Source: CAIKNB01 sp964415965
GTDB lineage: Bacteria > Patescibacteriota > Patescibacteriia > 2-12-FULL-60-25
DNA: 64,000 bases
Direction of reading: 5' to 3'
Assembly (NCBI GenBank): GCA_964415965.1
Contig: CAYQCK010000001.1
Coordinates: 496,001-560,000, forward strand
In this document: piece by piece, positions 33,467 through 43,705 of the stretch
Layout of the letters: every line of letters begins with the position of its first letter
How positions within the stretch are numbered: the first letter of the stretch is position 1
Translations under genes and position numbers: made by a program
The notes under the pieces: generated by a model
The model's database searches: none
Told to the model about the DNA's origin: nothing
What the model saw: only the letters and a program-made list of their open reading frames with translations

Positions 33467-36400
33467 TCAAGAGCAACCGCTTGTCCCTCCGCAGTTCAGG
33501 CATTTGTAGCAGGCCGCGTTGCGCACCATGATGGAGCCGCAGGTGTCGCAGGCCGGGGCGTCCGATTGGTTGTCGAACGTCGCGGTCAGGGCGGAGCTGC
33601 CTTGGCCGGCTTCCGGCGACCTGTCGAGCAGGCTGGGTTGGTGTTCGGCGGCCGCTTCGAAATTCTTCGCGGCCAGCTGCTCTGCCTTGGCTTCCTCGGT
33701 GTCGATGGCGGCCGTGACCGGGTTCTCGAAGTTGATGCCGAGCGCGGTGCAATCCTCGGGCTCGAGGAACTTCAGGGCCAGCCAGCGGAAGATGTAGTCG
33801 ATGACCGACTTGGCCACGCGGATGTTGGCATTCTGGGTGAAACCCGACGGTTCGAACCGGACATGCGAGAATTTGCTCACCAGTGTCTTGAGCGGCACGC
33901 CATACTGCAGGCCGATGGAGACGGAGGTTGCGAAAGCGTCGAGCATCCCGCGCAACGTGCTCCCCTCCTTCGACAGGGTGATGAAGATCTCGCCCGGCGT
34001 CCCCTCGTCGTACAGTCCGACCGTGATGAACCCGGCGTGCGACCCGATCTTGAACTTGTGGGTGATGGATTTGCGTTCGTCCGGCAAGCGGCGGCGGCGG
34101 GCGTACGGGATCTCGTGGGCTTGGACCACCGGCGCGGGTTGCGGCTTGGTTTCGGCCTTCGTTTCCTTGTCTTTGACCTCCTGTTTGGTCGTGGTCAGCG
34201 GCTGGGCGCGCTTGCAGCCGTCGCGGTAGATGGCGACGGCCTTGAGCCCCAAGCGCCAGCTCTCGAGGTAGACGTCCATGACGTCCTCGACCGTGGCCTC
34301 GTTCGGCAGGTTGACCGTCTTCGATATGGCGCCGGAGAGGAACGGCTGGACCGCGGCCATCATGCGGATGTGGCCCTTGTAGCTGATGGAGCGCGTGCCT
34401 TTGGCCGGCTTGAAGGCGCAGTCGAAGACCGTCAGGTGTTCCGGCTTGAGGTGCGGGGCGCCTTCGATGGTGTCGTTCTTGTCGATGTAATCCAGGATCT
34501 CGCGGATCTGCAGCTCGCCGTAGCCCAGGCTGTGGAGCGCTTCGGGCACGGTGCGGTTCACGATCTTGAGCATGCCGCCGCCGACCAGCCACTTGTATGA
34601 GACGAGCGAGATGGCGGGTTCGACGCCGGTCGTGTCGCAGTCCATCATGAAGCCGATGGTGCCGGTCGGGGCCAGGACCGAGATTTGGGCGTTGCGGAAG
34701 CCGGACTCCTTGCCGCGTTCCAAGGCTTCGTCCCATGCGGTCCGCGCGCGTTCGGCCAAGGCGGACGGCACCGACCCATAGTCCTGGCGGTAGGCGGCGT
34801 CGCGGTGCATCGCGATGACGTCCAGCATGGGTTCGCGGTTGGCCGCGTAGCCATCGAACGTCCCGAGCTTCTCCGCGATGCGGCTCGACTGCTCGTAGGC
34901 CGTGCCGGACATGACCGAGGTGACGGCCGCGGCCACGTTCCTCCCCTCGTCCGAGTCGTATGGCAGGCCCATGGCCATGAGGAGCGCGCCCAGGTTGGCG
35001 TAGCCCAGCCCGAGCGGCCGGAAGTCGTGGGAGTTCTGCTCGATGGCCGGTGTCGGGTAGCTCGAGAAGCCGATGACGATCTCCTGCGCCGTGATGATGA
35101 TGCGGCAGACGTGCTCGAACGCCTTGACGTCGAACCGGCCGGACGCGTCCCGGCACTGCATCAGGTTGACCGACGCCAGGTTGCATGACGAGTCGTTCAG
35201 GAACATGTATTCGGAGCACGGGTTCGAGGCGTGGATGCGGTCCGTGTTCGGGCAGGTGTGCCAGCGGTTCACGGTCGTGTCGTACTGGACGCCGGGGTCG
35301 CCGCATTCCCAGGCCGCCTGGCTGATGTCGCGCAGGAGCTGTTTGGCCTCGTATTTGTCGCACGGTTCCCCGCCCAGGATGTTCTTGGTCCAGAAGTCGC
35401 GGCCTTCCTCGGCCGCCTTCATGAACTCGTCGTTCACCCGCACCGAGTTGTTGGCGTTCTGGAAGAAGACCGAGGAATACGCCTCGCCGTTGATGCCGCC
35501 GTCGAAACCGGCGTCGATGAGCGCATGGGCCTTCTTCTCTTCCTTGGCCTTGCACCAGATGAATTCCTCGATGTCCGGGTGGTCGACGTTCAGGATGACC
35601 ATCTTAGCCGCGCGGCGCGTTTTGCCGCCGCTCTTGATGACCCCGGCGAAGGCGTCGAAGCCGCGCATGAAACTTACCGGGCCGGACGACTTGCCGGAGG
35701 AATTCCCCAGGTTCTCCTTGGACGAGCGCAAGGTCGAGAGGTTGGAGCCGGTGCCCGAGCCGAACTTGAACAGCATGCCCTCGGTCACGGCCAGGTTGAG
35801 GATGGAGCGCATGTCGTCCTGGACCGAGTTGATGAAGCAGGCCGAACATTGCGGCTGCGGGTTGACGCCGACGTTGAACCAGACCGGGCTGTTGAACGCG
35901 GCGCGCTGGTTGATCAGGATCGATGTCAGTTCGGCCTCGAACGTGTCCGCGTCCTCCGCCGTCTTGAAATAGCCGCCCAAGCGGCCCCAGCGGGTCATGG
36001 TCTTGGCCAGGCGGTCCACGACCTGGCGCATCGAAGTCTCGCGCTCCGGCGTGCCGAGCCGGCCGCGGAAATATTTGGAGACGATGATGTTGGTCGCGGT
36101 CTGGCTGTAGGACTTGGGCATCTCGACGCCTTTCTGCTCGAAGATGACCTTGCCTTTTTCGTTGGTGATGGAGGCGTCGCGCACCTCCCATTCGATCTCG
36201 TCGTACGGATGGCGGCCAGGCGCGGTGTAGAAGCGCGGTATGGACACGCCCTTGCCGTAGACCGCCTCTTCCCCCGACCGGCGTGCTTCTGAACGGAAGC
36301 CGAGATAGCGCTTGGAGGCGTGCAGGAGGTTGTGGTCGAGGAACGTCAGGCTGACGAGCTCGCGCAGGTCCTGGGTGCTCGGGATGGTGTGGCCGTCGTA

Positions 36401-36646
36401 TTTGCGGCGCAAGCGGTGCATCACGTTGTCCGTGATGCGGCGCATGAGCCGCTCCTGCTCGACGCCGGCGGCCTGGCAAGCCGCTTTGATCGAACGGAAA
36501 AGCTTGTCCGCATCGAAGTCGTCGATGCGGCCGTCGCGGCGGCGGATCTGTTTGACGGACGTCAGGTGCTCCCAGACGGCGTCGGCTGCTTGGGTCGGCG
36601 ACAGGCTCGTTTTCGCGTCTGCGCCTAAAACCACCGGCTTATCCAT
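33467..36646 (-). CDS. nrdJ: Adenosylcobalamin-dependent (class II) ribonucleotide reductase
   Basis: A 1059-residue enzyme that makes deoxynucleotides. It has an N-terminal ATP-cone (QIRRRDGRIDDFDADKLF to about residue 120), the RNR core with the N-x-C-x-E catalytic set in SNPCSEYMF near residue 475, and the substrate-phosphate loop LAPTGTIGFMMD near 660. A TSCPD domain follows and the end is a zinc-type tail (CDTCG, CYKCLNCGG, terminal Cys). No small NrdB subunit is present, fitting class II. A probable NrdR-box pair lies upstream. Cofactor supply may come from cobO nearby. Confidence 0.95.
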   Translation of the reverse strand: MDKPVVLGADAKTSLSPTQAADAVWEHLTSVKQIRRRDGRIDDFDADKLFRSIKAACQAAGVEQERLMRRITDNVMHRLRRKYDGHTIPSTQDLRELVSLTFLDHNLLHASKRYLGFRSEARRSGEEAVYGKGVSIPRFYTAPGRHPYDEIEWEVRDASITNEKGKVIFEQKGVEMPKSYSQTATNIIVSKYFRGRLGTPERETSMRQVVDRLAKTMTRWGRLGGYFKTAEDADTFEAELTSILINQRAAFNSPVWFNVGVNPQPQCSACFINSVQDDMRSILNLAVTEGMLFKFGSGTGSNLSTLRSSKENLGNSSGKSSGPVSFMRGFDAFAGVIKSGGKTRRAAKMVILNVDHPDIEEFIWCKAKEEKKAHALIDAGFDGGINGEAYSSVFFQNANNSVRVNDEFMKAAEEGRDFWTKNILGGEPCDKYEAKQLLRDISQAAWECGDPGVQYDTTVNRWHTCPNTDRIHASNPCSEYMFLNDSSCNLASVNLMQCRDASGRFDVKAFEHVCRIIITAQEIVIGFSSYPTPAIEQNSHDFRPLGLGYANLGALLMAMGLPYDSDEGRNVAAAVTSVMSGTAYEQSSRIAEKLGTFDGYAANREPMLDVIAMHRDAAYRQDYGSVPSALAERARTAWDEALERGKESGFRNAQISVLAPTGTIGFMMDCDTTGVEPAISLVSYKWLVGGGMLKIVNRTVPEALHSLGYGELQIREILDYIDKNDTIEGAPHLKPEHLTVFDCAFKPAKGTRSISYKGHIRMMAAVQPFLSGAISKTVNLPNEATVEDVMDVYLESWRLGLKAVAIYRDGCKRAQPLTTTKQEVKDKETKAETKPQPAPVVQAHEIPYARRRRLPDERKSITHKFKIGSHAGFITVGLYDEGTPGEIFITLSKEGSTLRGMLDAFATSVSIGLQYGVPLKTLVSKFSHVRFEPSGFTQNANIRVAKSVIDYIFRWLALKFLEPEDCTALGINFENPVTAAIDTEEAKAEQLAAKNFEAAAEHQPSLLDRSPEAGQGSSALTATFDNQSDAPACDTCGSIMVRNAACYKCLNCGGTSGCS

Positions 36647-36878
36647 AGTCGTGTCTTTTTAAACTAGGACTTAAATATGTGTATTCCGGTCCGCGCGGGG
36701 CGGATCGGTCATGCCTCCCGCCCGTGGTAGCGGCGGAAGAGCCGGTGGCGGCGGACAAACCCCGAGCCGTTCATGGTTCAGGGAGGTGCGTGCTGTCCTT
36801 GCCTCCTCACCGGGCTATTTTGGCCGCGGCGGAGAGGTTTCGGGCCCGTTGTGGCGGACCTGAGGCCGGAACCGGCGG

Positions 36879-36927
36879 CCACTACATCTAGTGGTCGCAA
36901 GGGCGATTATACCACAAGATGTAGTGG
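36879..36927 (-). promoter_or_regulatory. NrdR-box pair with extended -10 promoter
   Basis: Two 16-bp near-palindromes, CCACTACATCTAGTGG (36879-36894) and CCACAAGATGTAGTGG (36912-36927), lie 33 bp apart start to start and resemble the NrdR box ACACTATATATAGTGT. Between them the minus strand reads TGGTATAAT, an extended -10. The leader of about 230 bases to nrdJ is GC-rich and structured; I saw no cobalamin riboswitch consensus. Confidence 0.65.
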
Positions 36928-36956
36928 CCGGCGTTCCCGTCAAGGTGCGGATAACT

Positions 36957-37541
36957 TCACAGGCCGAGGGACAGGTTCAGGGCCGGGCCTTGGTTCGGCG
37001 CGACCGGGGAAATCGGCAGCGGAACCTGTTGTTTTTGGCCCATCCGGTCGTAGAACATGACCTTCTGGTTCGCTAGGGCATACTCGTAGACGTCGCGCGT
37101 GACGCGGACATCCTGCAGGCAGTAGTCCTTCAGCTTATCCAGTTCCCCTTTCTTCCAGAATTCGACCGCCTGGAGCCCGTGGCCGCTCTTGCCCATGCCC
37201 AAGGTGGCGGTCGCGACGTCGTCGAGCTTGATCCGGAACCCGAGGCGCTTCTCGATCTCGACCAGCAGGTCGATCGTCGGCAGGCGCTTAAGGTCGCCGG
37301 TGTAGTACGTCTGCATGCACGGGTAGTCGAAGCCGAACAGGTTGTACCCGATGATGCGGTCGCTGCGTTCGAGCCGCGGCCAGAGCTTGGGGAGGTCGGC
37401 CTCGAAGAACGCTTCGAACGTATCGGTCTCGTAGAAGTAGACGCCGATGAGCGAAATCTGCAGCAGCGCGGCGTTGTAGGCGCCGACGTCCTGGAACGTG
37501 TTCTGCGTCTCGATGTCGAGGACTATCTCCCGTCTGGGCAT
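36957..37541 (-). CDS. RNase H-fold 3'-5' exonuclease (YprB/Pol-exonuclease-like)
   Basis: A 194-residue protein from the ATG at 37541. It carries the DEDD-type motifs: VLDIETQNTF (Exo I), IIGYNLFGFDYPCM (Exo II) and LKDYCLQDVRVTRDVYEY (Exo III, with YCLQDV). Domains of this kind trim DNA or RNA 3' ends. It lies upstream of the nrdJ promoter and is transcribed in the same direction. Confidence 0.85.
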   Translation of the reverse strand: MPRREIVLDIETQNTFQDVGAYNAALLQISLIGVYFYETDTFEAFFEADLPKLWPRLERSDRIIGYNLFGFDYPCMQTYYTGDLKRLPTIDLLVEIEKRLGFRIKLDDVATATLGMGKSGHGLQAVEFWKKGELDKLKDYCLQDVRVTRDVYEYALANQKVMFYDRMGQKQQVPLPISPVAPNQGPALNLSLGL

Positions 37542-37658
37542 ATTTTTTTGCGGTGCGAATGTAACACGGATGCCCGGAGGAAGTAAGAGGACAATCAGGC
37601 TTGCCAACTTGACGGCGGATGGCTAAGGTGCCGTGGCACCTTGGAAAGGAGCCAGACT

Positions 37659-38312
37659 GTGTCCGAAAGCCGCATCGTGCTCTTCCCCTACGGCCAGCCC
37701 GTGGAGCGGGACAAGCGCGATGCCTGTTTGGCGCTTGTCATCCATGCGGACGGCGACTTGGGCCGCATCCTCGACGGGCCTTGGGATTCGGATCCGGCCA
37801 GCGAGGCCGCCGAGACGAATTTCCTGCGCTACGTCTCGCGCATCGCTGAGATCGCGAACGGCAGCCGGCCGCCGCTCGTCGTCCTGACGCGCTCCAATCC
37901 CCTGCCTTTGGCCGTCCTGGCCAAACGCCGCCGGGTCTGCGCGGCCATCAAGAACCTGAACCGCGCCATCTGGACCGTCTTCGTCGACCCGGTGAGCGAT
38001 CCGTTCTTTTGCCAGAACGCCAACAAGCTCGGAGCCTTCGACGTCGCCTGCGACGCCGACGCGCCGGAATCGGCCTTCACCGTCTGGACGCCGGACGAGA
38101 CCCAGCGGAGCGCGGAGCATGAGCGCTATGCCGTCTGGTCCCCGCAGACGGCTTGTGACGATTACTTCAAGGCGCGGCTGGCCATCCTCACCAAGGATTT
38201 GGACAGGATACCGCCCGCGAGCGTCACCCAGGCGCGCCTCCGCGCCCTGACCGACCTCGACGACCCTTCGCCCCTTTCCCGGAACGGGTCCCGTTCCCGC
38301 ACCGGCTACTGA
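37659..38312 (+). CDS. Hypothetical cytoplasmic protein
   Basis: A 217-residue protein; I prefer the GTG at 37659 because AGGAG lies seven to eight bases upstream. It has a conserved-looking alpha/beta core (RIVLFPYGQPVERDKRD, LVVLTRSNPLPLAVLAKRR, NRAIWTVFVDPVSDPFF) and a helical C-terminus. No family recognised. A TTGCCA-N17-TAAGGT promoter may precede it. Confidence 0.65.
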   Translation: MSESRIVLFPYGQPVERDKRDACLALVIHADGDLGRILDGPWDSDPASEAAETNFLRYVSRIAEIANGSRPPLVVLTRSNPLPLAVLAKRRRVCAAIKNLNRAIWTVFVDPVSDPFFCQNANKLGAFDVACDADAPESAFTVWTPDETQRSAEHERYAVWSPQTACDDYFKARLAILTKDLDRIPPASVTQARLRALTDLDDPSPLSRNGSRSRTGY

Positions 38313-38315
38313 AAA

Positions 38316-38343
38316 CCCCCGCTCGACTTGCGTCAGGCGGGGG
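38316..38343 (+). terminator. Intrinsic terminator
   Basis: CCCCCGC/GCGGGGG stem followed by CCTTCTTTTG, after the 217-residue gene. Confidence 0.75.
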
Positions 38344-38394
38344 CCTTCTTTTGTTTGGGCTTGGGTCTGTGTTTTGTGGGTTCTCCTCCCCTTG

Positions 38395-38459
38395 AGCCTC
38401 CGAATGGTTTCGGGGATTCAAGGGGAGACGGGAACGCCAGGACGGCTTTCCCGGGTGTG
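38395..38459 (-). repeat. Intercistronic hairpin element, copy A (diverged)
   Basis: A diverged copy just past the last gene of the run: CCGAATGGTTTCGG hairpin, AAGGGGAGA and GGGAACGCC/GGCTTTCCC. Confidence 0.5.
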
Positions 38460-38496
38460 TGTGGGCTGCGTCAGGGGCCTGGCGTGCGGCTCCCTT

Positions 38497-38850
38497 TCAG
38501 CGGAACATTTCATGCCAGAAATCGTCGCGCATGAAGCTGTCGCTGTCCGTGTTGGAGTCGGGGAAGTCCTCGGACTCGACGCGGTTCGTGGACTCGCGAT
38601 TTACAGGCAGGCTGACCATGCATCCTCCTGTGCGGCGCTTGCGGCGCTGCTTGGCACAGCATTTGGACTCGAGGTGCGCAGGCAGGCAGTAGGTGTATCC
38701 TCCTGCGAGGCACTGCCCGGTTTGGGCCGCTTCGTAGGCTAGGCGCTGAGCCGCCTCCTGCTGCGCGTCAGGGACGTTGGGGATGACCTCGATGGAATAT
38801 CCCACGATTCCCAGCAGATTCAGTTCGGCGAGACTCGTCAGTTTTCTCAT
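38497..38850 (-). CDS. Hypothetical Cys-rich small protein
   Basis: A 117-residue protein with GGAGG before the ATG at 38850. The N-terminal half is helical (TSLAELNLLGIVGYSIEV) and the middle is Cys-rich and basic (GQCLAGGYTYCLPAHLESKCCAKQ as two clusters), followed by an acidic DSD/DSN tail. No signal peptide seen. It is the last gene of a leftward run of small proteins separated by hairpin-bearing spacers. Confidence 0.6.
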   Translation of the reverse strand: MRKLTSLAELNLLGIVGYSIEVIPNVPDAQQEAAQRLAYEAAQTGQCLAGGYTYCLPAHLESKCCAKQRRKRRTGGCMVSLPVNRESTNRVESEDFPDSNTDSDSFMRDDFWHEMFR

Positions 38851-38865
38851 TCATTCCTCCGTCTT

Positions 38866-38938
38866 GGAGTTCCGAAGCGTGATTGCTTCGAGCTCCCAAG
38901 GAGAGGTGGGACCGAAGGACTCGGTCCCGTGTTGGAAT
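38866..38938 (-). repeat. Intercistronic hairpin element, copy B
   Basis: Copy between the 90- and 117-residue genes: CGAAGC/GCTTCG hairpin, CCCAAGGAGAGG and a GGGACCGAAGG/CGGTCCC hairpin. The same order as copies C and D but different sequence, so structure is kept while bases change. Confidence 0.55.
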
Positions 38939-38942
38939 GTAC

Positions 38943-39215
38943 TCAGCGGGCGTTGAGGCGGGTGCGGGCCTCGTCCCAATCGCGGGCGAGCACCGGCAAC
39001 TTTTTGTCGCCGCTCTGGAAAACGAAGATGCTTTCCGTTCCGTTCGCATCAGCTTTCGTGACCACCCCGTCTTCGTCGATGAACTTGAGGCACTTCGCGT
39101 CTGCGGGCAAGACGCCCTTGGACTTCATGAGTGGCTCGAACTTCTCCTGAGAAGAATGGGACACGACCGCGACGAGACCGTGGGGAAAGTTGTAGAAGTA
39201 CTGGAAATTACCCAT
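38943..39215 (-). CDS. Hypothetical small protein
   Basis: A 90-residue protein from the ATG at 39215, which is preceded by GGAGG. It has beta-type segments (NFQYFYNFPHGLVAVVSHSS) and CLKFIDEDGVVTKADANGTE, then a basic end. No family recognised. Spacers on both sides carry the repeated hairpin element. Confidence 0.6.
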   Translation of the reverse strand: MGNFQYFYNFPHGLVAVVSHSSQEKFEPLMKSKGVLPADAKCLKFIDEDGVVTKADANGTESIFVFQSGDKKLPVLARDWDEARTRLNAR

Positions 39216-39223
39216 GGAACGTT

Positions 39224-39298
39224 CCTCCGTCTTCGGGGTCCGAGCGGGATTGCTCGGGCTCCCCAAGGGGAGATGGGAACGCCAGGATGGCGTTCCCT
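39224..39298 (-). repeat. Intercistronic hairpin element, copy C
   Basis: Plus-strand order: CTTCGGGGTCC, CCGAGC/GCTCGG hairpin, CCAAGGGGAGATGGGAACG, and GGGAACGCC/GGCGTTCCC hairpin. Nearly identical to copy D over about 50 bases. Confidence 0.7.
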
Positions 39299-39606
39299 CA
39301 GAGTCGGTAGAAGTGGATTTCCGGGATGATGCCGGGGAAGGCGGTTTTTTGGGTGTAGATGTGCAGCCGCCGTGGCTGGATCGCGCAGGGCCAGCCATAC
39401 GGCTTGAGCGCGGGGTGGCCAGTCGCCAGGTAGAGTGCCGGAACCAGGACGATTCCGCCCGGCATGAACGCCATCACGGAATTTGCCGCCAGGCGAGCCG
39501 TCATGCGTTTTGCCTCATCCAGCGCCATGCCGAATGCGGTTTCCGCGATGCTCATCACGTTCGCCGTCAAGTTGCTGAAAGCCATGTGGAGAGCGTACTT
39601 GCCCAT
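39298..39606 (-). CDS. Hypothetical small membrane-associated protein
   Basis: A 102-residue protein from the ATG at 39606 behind GGAGG. It has a hydrophobic helix (ANSVMAFMPGGIVLVPALYLA) after an Ala-rich amphipathic stretch, then a basic aromatic C-terminus. No family recognised. Confidence 0.6.
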   Translation of the reverse strand: MGKYALHMAFSNLTANVMSIAETAFGMALDEAKRMTARLAANSVMAFMPGGIVLVPALYLATGHPALKPYGWPCAIQPRRLHIYTQKTAFPGIIPEIHFYRL

Positions 39607-39613
39607 TCTTTTC

Positions 39614-39686
39614 TTCCTCCGTCTTCGGGGTCCGAGCGGGATTGCTCGGGCTCCCAAGGGGAGATGGGAACGGTATGTTCCCGTCA
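39614..39686 (-). repeat. Intercistronic hairpin element, copy D
   Basis: Near-identical to copy C up to GATGGGAACG; the final hairpin differs (GGGAACGG/GTTCCC). Located between the 63- and 102-residue genes. Confidence 0.7.
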
Positions 39687-39875
39687 GAGGTAGGAAAGGA
39701 GCGGTCTGAAGGTGAAGCTGGCGGGCCAGATGGGTGGGCGGAGTCTGGTCGACCCCGTGAGGATGAAAAGGATGGTCGTGACGACCAGTCCTCCGGGGAG
39801 GGCGACGGCGAGCAGCCAGATGAGCCAGTTGCAGAACCGCGCGTGGTTGTCGGCGAACTTCTTGAAACGTGCCAC
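39684..39875 (-). CDS. Small single-pass membrane protein
   Basis: A 63-residue protein with a GTG start at 39875 behind AAGGAG. It has one clear transmembrane helix (WLIWLLAVALPGGLVVTTILF) flanked by basic residues (RFKKFADNHARF), with a Pro/Arg-rich tail. No family recognised. Confidence 0.6.
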   Translation of the reverse strand: MARFKKFADNHARFCNWLIWLLAVALPGGLVVTTILFILTGSTRLRPPIWPASFTFRPLLSYL

Positions 39876-39883
39876 GTTTTCTC

Positions 39884-39951
39884 CTTCTTGATTTCCCGAT
39901 TCGTTCAGGACCTCAAGGGGAGATGGGAACGTCAGGATGACGTTCCCGAGG
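39884..39951 (-). repeat. Intercistronic hairpin element, copy E
   Basis: Copy between the 112- and 63-residue genes: AAGGGGAGATGGGAACG and a GGGAACGTC/GACGTTCCC hairpin (compensatory changes relative to copy C). Confidence 0.6.
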
Positions 39952-39968
39952 AAGGTGCTGGGGAGGGA

Positions 39969-40307
39969 TCAGATGGGAGACCACTTGGCGCCGAACAGGT
40001 AGCCGAACCCGGCGACCAAGATGGCCAGGGCGAAGAGCCCAAGGGCGATACCGCCGACGCCGACCCAGCTCACGATGCCGTTGACCGCCGCCAGCAAGGC
40101 GATGACCAGCAGCAGGAAGCCGAACAGGACGCCGAAGAACACGCCGATGCAGATCGCCAGCTTGGCGATGAGCATCCCGAGCAGCCCGAGGCCGCCGTTG
40201 ATGGTCTGGGCGACCGCGATTCTGGCTGCGGGTCCGCGGAACGCCTTGTATTCCACGGTCGTCTGGGGCGGGGGCGGAGCAGCGTAACCACCGGGAGGCA
40301 TTGCCAT
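39969..40307 (-). CDS. Small membrane protein with Pro-rich N-terminus
   Basis: A 112-residue protein from the ATG at 40307. After the Pro-rich start PPGGYAAPPPPQTT come two or three transmembrane helices (LGLLGMLIAKLAICIGVFFG, LLLVIALLAAVNGIVSWVG, GLFALAILVAGFGYLFG). It resembles its neighbour at 40442 in layout, hinting at divergent relatives. No function known. Confidence 0.65.
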   Translation of the reverse strand: MAMPPGGYAAPPPPQTTVEYKAFRGPAARIAVAQTINGGLGLLGMLIAKLAICIGVFFGVLFGFLLLVIALLAAVNGIVSWVGVGGIALGLFALAILVAGFGYLFGAKWSPI

Positions 40308-40441
40308 TTTCTTTTCGTCTCCTTCCCTCTTTGAGGGATGTAAAGTTCGGTTGGCGATCGGATGTTCCGACCCGAGGGTCCGACTTGCGTCAGCCTCTCG
40401 GGGGGAATTCGGACCTGGACGGGTCCGAATGCGAGGAAGGT

Positions 40442-40708
40442 TCAGTGGAGGTTCTGGATGATGGTGAGGCCGAGGAAGATGCAGCCGACGCTCAGGGCGC
40501 TGACGGCCGCCAGCACGATCCCCAGGAGCAGGATCGAGCCGACCAGCACCGAAGCGCCGGCGCCGAGCGACTTGGTGATGCTCGGAGGGGCTTGGACGCG
40601 CTCGAGCAGCCCGACCTTCTCCTTCTTCGGCTTGGCCGCGGGTGCCGGAGCGGGCGTCGGAGCTGCCGGGGCGGGGCGATTCAGGGCACGGAATCTCGGT
40701 CTGGGCAT
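40442..40708 (-). CDS. Small membrane protein with Pro/Ala-rich N-terminus
   Basis: An 88-residue protein behind GGAGGAGAA. A Pro/Ala-rich basic N-terminus (PAPAAPTPAPAPAAKPKKEK) precedes one or two hydrophobic helices (SVLVGSILLLGIVLAAVSAL). It is the first gene of the leftward cluster, next to a strong promoter. Confidence 0.65.
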   Translation of the reverse strand: MPRPRFRALNRPAPAAPTPAPAPAAKPKKEKVGLLERVQAPPSITKSLGAGASVLVGSILLLGIVLAAVSALSVGCIFLGLTIIQNLH

Positions 40709-40757
40709 TCTCTTCTCCTCCCCATTTAATGAGGTTAAAAGGTTCAGTTAACTGGAT

Positions 40758-40786
40758 AAGATAACACAAAATAGGCATTTTGTCAA
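40758..40786 (-). promoter_or_regulatory. Strong sigma-70 promoter of the small-protein operon
   Basis: Minus-strand TTGACA (40786-40781), a 17-bp spacer and TATCTT (40763-40758), about 50 bp before the first gene of the run. It could drive all six small genes leftward. Confidence 0.75.
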
Positions 40787-40801
40787 TACTAGACGGTCAA
40801 T

Positions 40802-40827
40802 AAAAATGGCTCATTTGAGCCATTTTT
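40802..40827. terminator. Bidirectional terminator
   Basis: AAAAATGGCTCA/TGAGCCATTTTT perfect 12-bp stem with a TT loop, flanked by A and T runs. It ends typA and shields the small-protein promoter. Confidence 0.85.
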
Positions 40828-40868
40828 ATCTTTCTTATTTTAGCCAAATTTTACAGAAATGTGGCTTT

Positions 40869-42671
<1,803 letters not shown>

Positions 42672-42795
42672 ATAGCCGGCAGAGTATAGGCTAAATTTAT
42701 GGATTAGTCAAAGTCCCAGCCTTGGTTGTTTCGAGATTTTCCCTAAAATTCGTAAATCAGCCGTTTGAAGGGCGAATCAGCCGGATTCACAGGAC

Positions 42796-43650
42796 ATGTT
42801 ATACTTTTTAGCGATGACAGGCATTCTGCTGATGTTGACCGGTACCTTTTTGGAGGAATCGTCGACATCCATCGGAAAAATCAGCGTCAGGCGGCGCTTA
42901 GAGTCGCCTTATTCATTCGGTTTCATAAGCACTGGATTGATGTCCGTGATGTTCCTTGTGATCATGCTGGCGCGCCGCCATTCGCTAGTTTTTGACCCGG
43001 GGTCGATTCCTCTTTTGGTCCTGCGCATCGTGCTTGAGGCTGTCCATGCGACAATCACCCTGTACGCCATAACCCGAGCTGATCGGTCGACTTTTGGGTT
43101 CATCCGGACGCTTACCATCCCGACCATCCTGGCCGTGGATTTGGTCCTGGGTTATGCGCTCGGCTGGGTGCATGTCGCAGGCATCCTGCTGATCGTCGGG
43201 GCTTTGTTGTATCTTTTTCTGAACCATGGTTTGACTAGACGAGGCGCCGGTTTGGCTTTGGCCTCGGCGTTCTTGGGGGCGGCCACCACCAGCCTTTTCA
43301 AGTACAGCATCACCAATTTCAACTCGACGGAAATCGACCAGGCCGTGGTAAATGCGGCATTGACCGGCTACTTCTTGGTGATGGCGAGATTGGTCTACGG
43401 GGAGAACGCTGTCGGTTCGGCGTTAACGCGGCAGAGCCTGGTCCAATCGCTCCTTTCGGCGTCAGGGGGCTTGGCAGGTTCTTACGCCTATCTGTTCGCT
43501 CCGGGCTCGGTCATCATGGCCGCGCGCCGCGCCATGGCTGTGTTCTGGTCGGTCTTGAGTGGACGCGCCGTTTTTCATGAGCGCCGCTTGGCCATCAAAT
43601 TGGCCGCGCTGTTCGTCTGCGCCATGGGTTTGTCTCTCCTGGCTTTTTGA
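42796..43650 (+). CDS. EamA/DMT-like membrane transporter
   Basis: A 284-residue protein with about eight to ten membrane helices (FLAMTGILLMLTGTFLEE, then GLMSVMFLVIMLARR, then AVDLVLGYALGWVHVAGILLIVG), arranged as the two four- or five-helix halves of drug/metabolite transporters. Substrate unknown. AGGAC lies close to the ATG at 42796. Confidence 0.7.
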   Translation: MLYFLAMTGILLMLTGTFLEESSTSIGKISVRRRLESPYSFGFISTGLMSVMFLVIMLARRHSLVFDPGSIPLLVLRIVLEAVHATITLYAITRADRSTFGFIRTLTIPTILAVDLVLGYALGWVHVAGILLIVGALLYLFLNHGLTRRGAGLALASAFLGAATTSLFKYSITNFNSTEIDQAVVNAALTGYFLVMARLVYGENAVGSALTRQSLVQSLLSASGGLAGSYAYLFAPGSVIMAARRAMAVFWSVLSGRAVFHERRLAIKLAALFVCAMGLSLLAF

Positions 43651-43664
43651 ACCGATGGGAATTC

Positions 43665-43692
43665 AAAAGCGACGGCATGATCCGCCGCTTTT
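43665..43692. terminator. Convergent terminator
   Basis: AAAAGCGACGG/CCGCCGCTTTT stem with loop CATGAT between the convergent transporter and glycosidase genes. Confidence 0.75.
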
Positions 43693-43705
43693 TGTCGATT
43701 CTTCG

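Noticed and set aside
33417..36292. Very long open frames on other frames and the opposite strand of nrdJ (for example 33417-35555 minus and 33410-34600 plus).
   Set aside because: High-GC shadow frames of a clear 1059-residue enzyme; no family-like content.
36660..36890. Cobalamin riboswitch in the nrdJ leader.
   Set aside because: The leader is structured but I could not find the B12-box consensus or the surrounding conserved helices.
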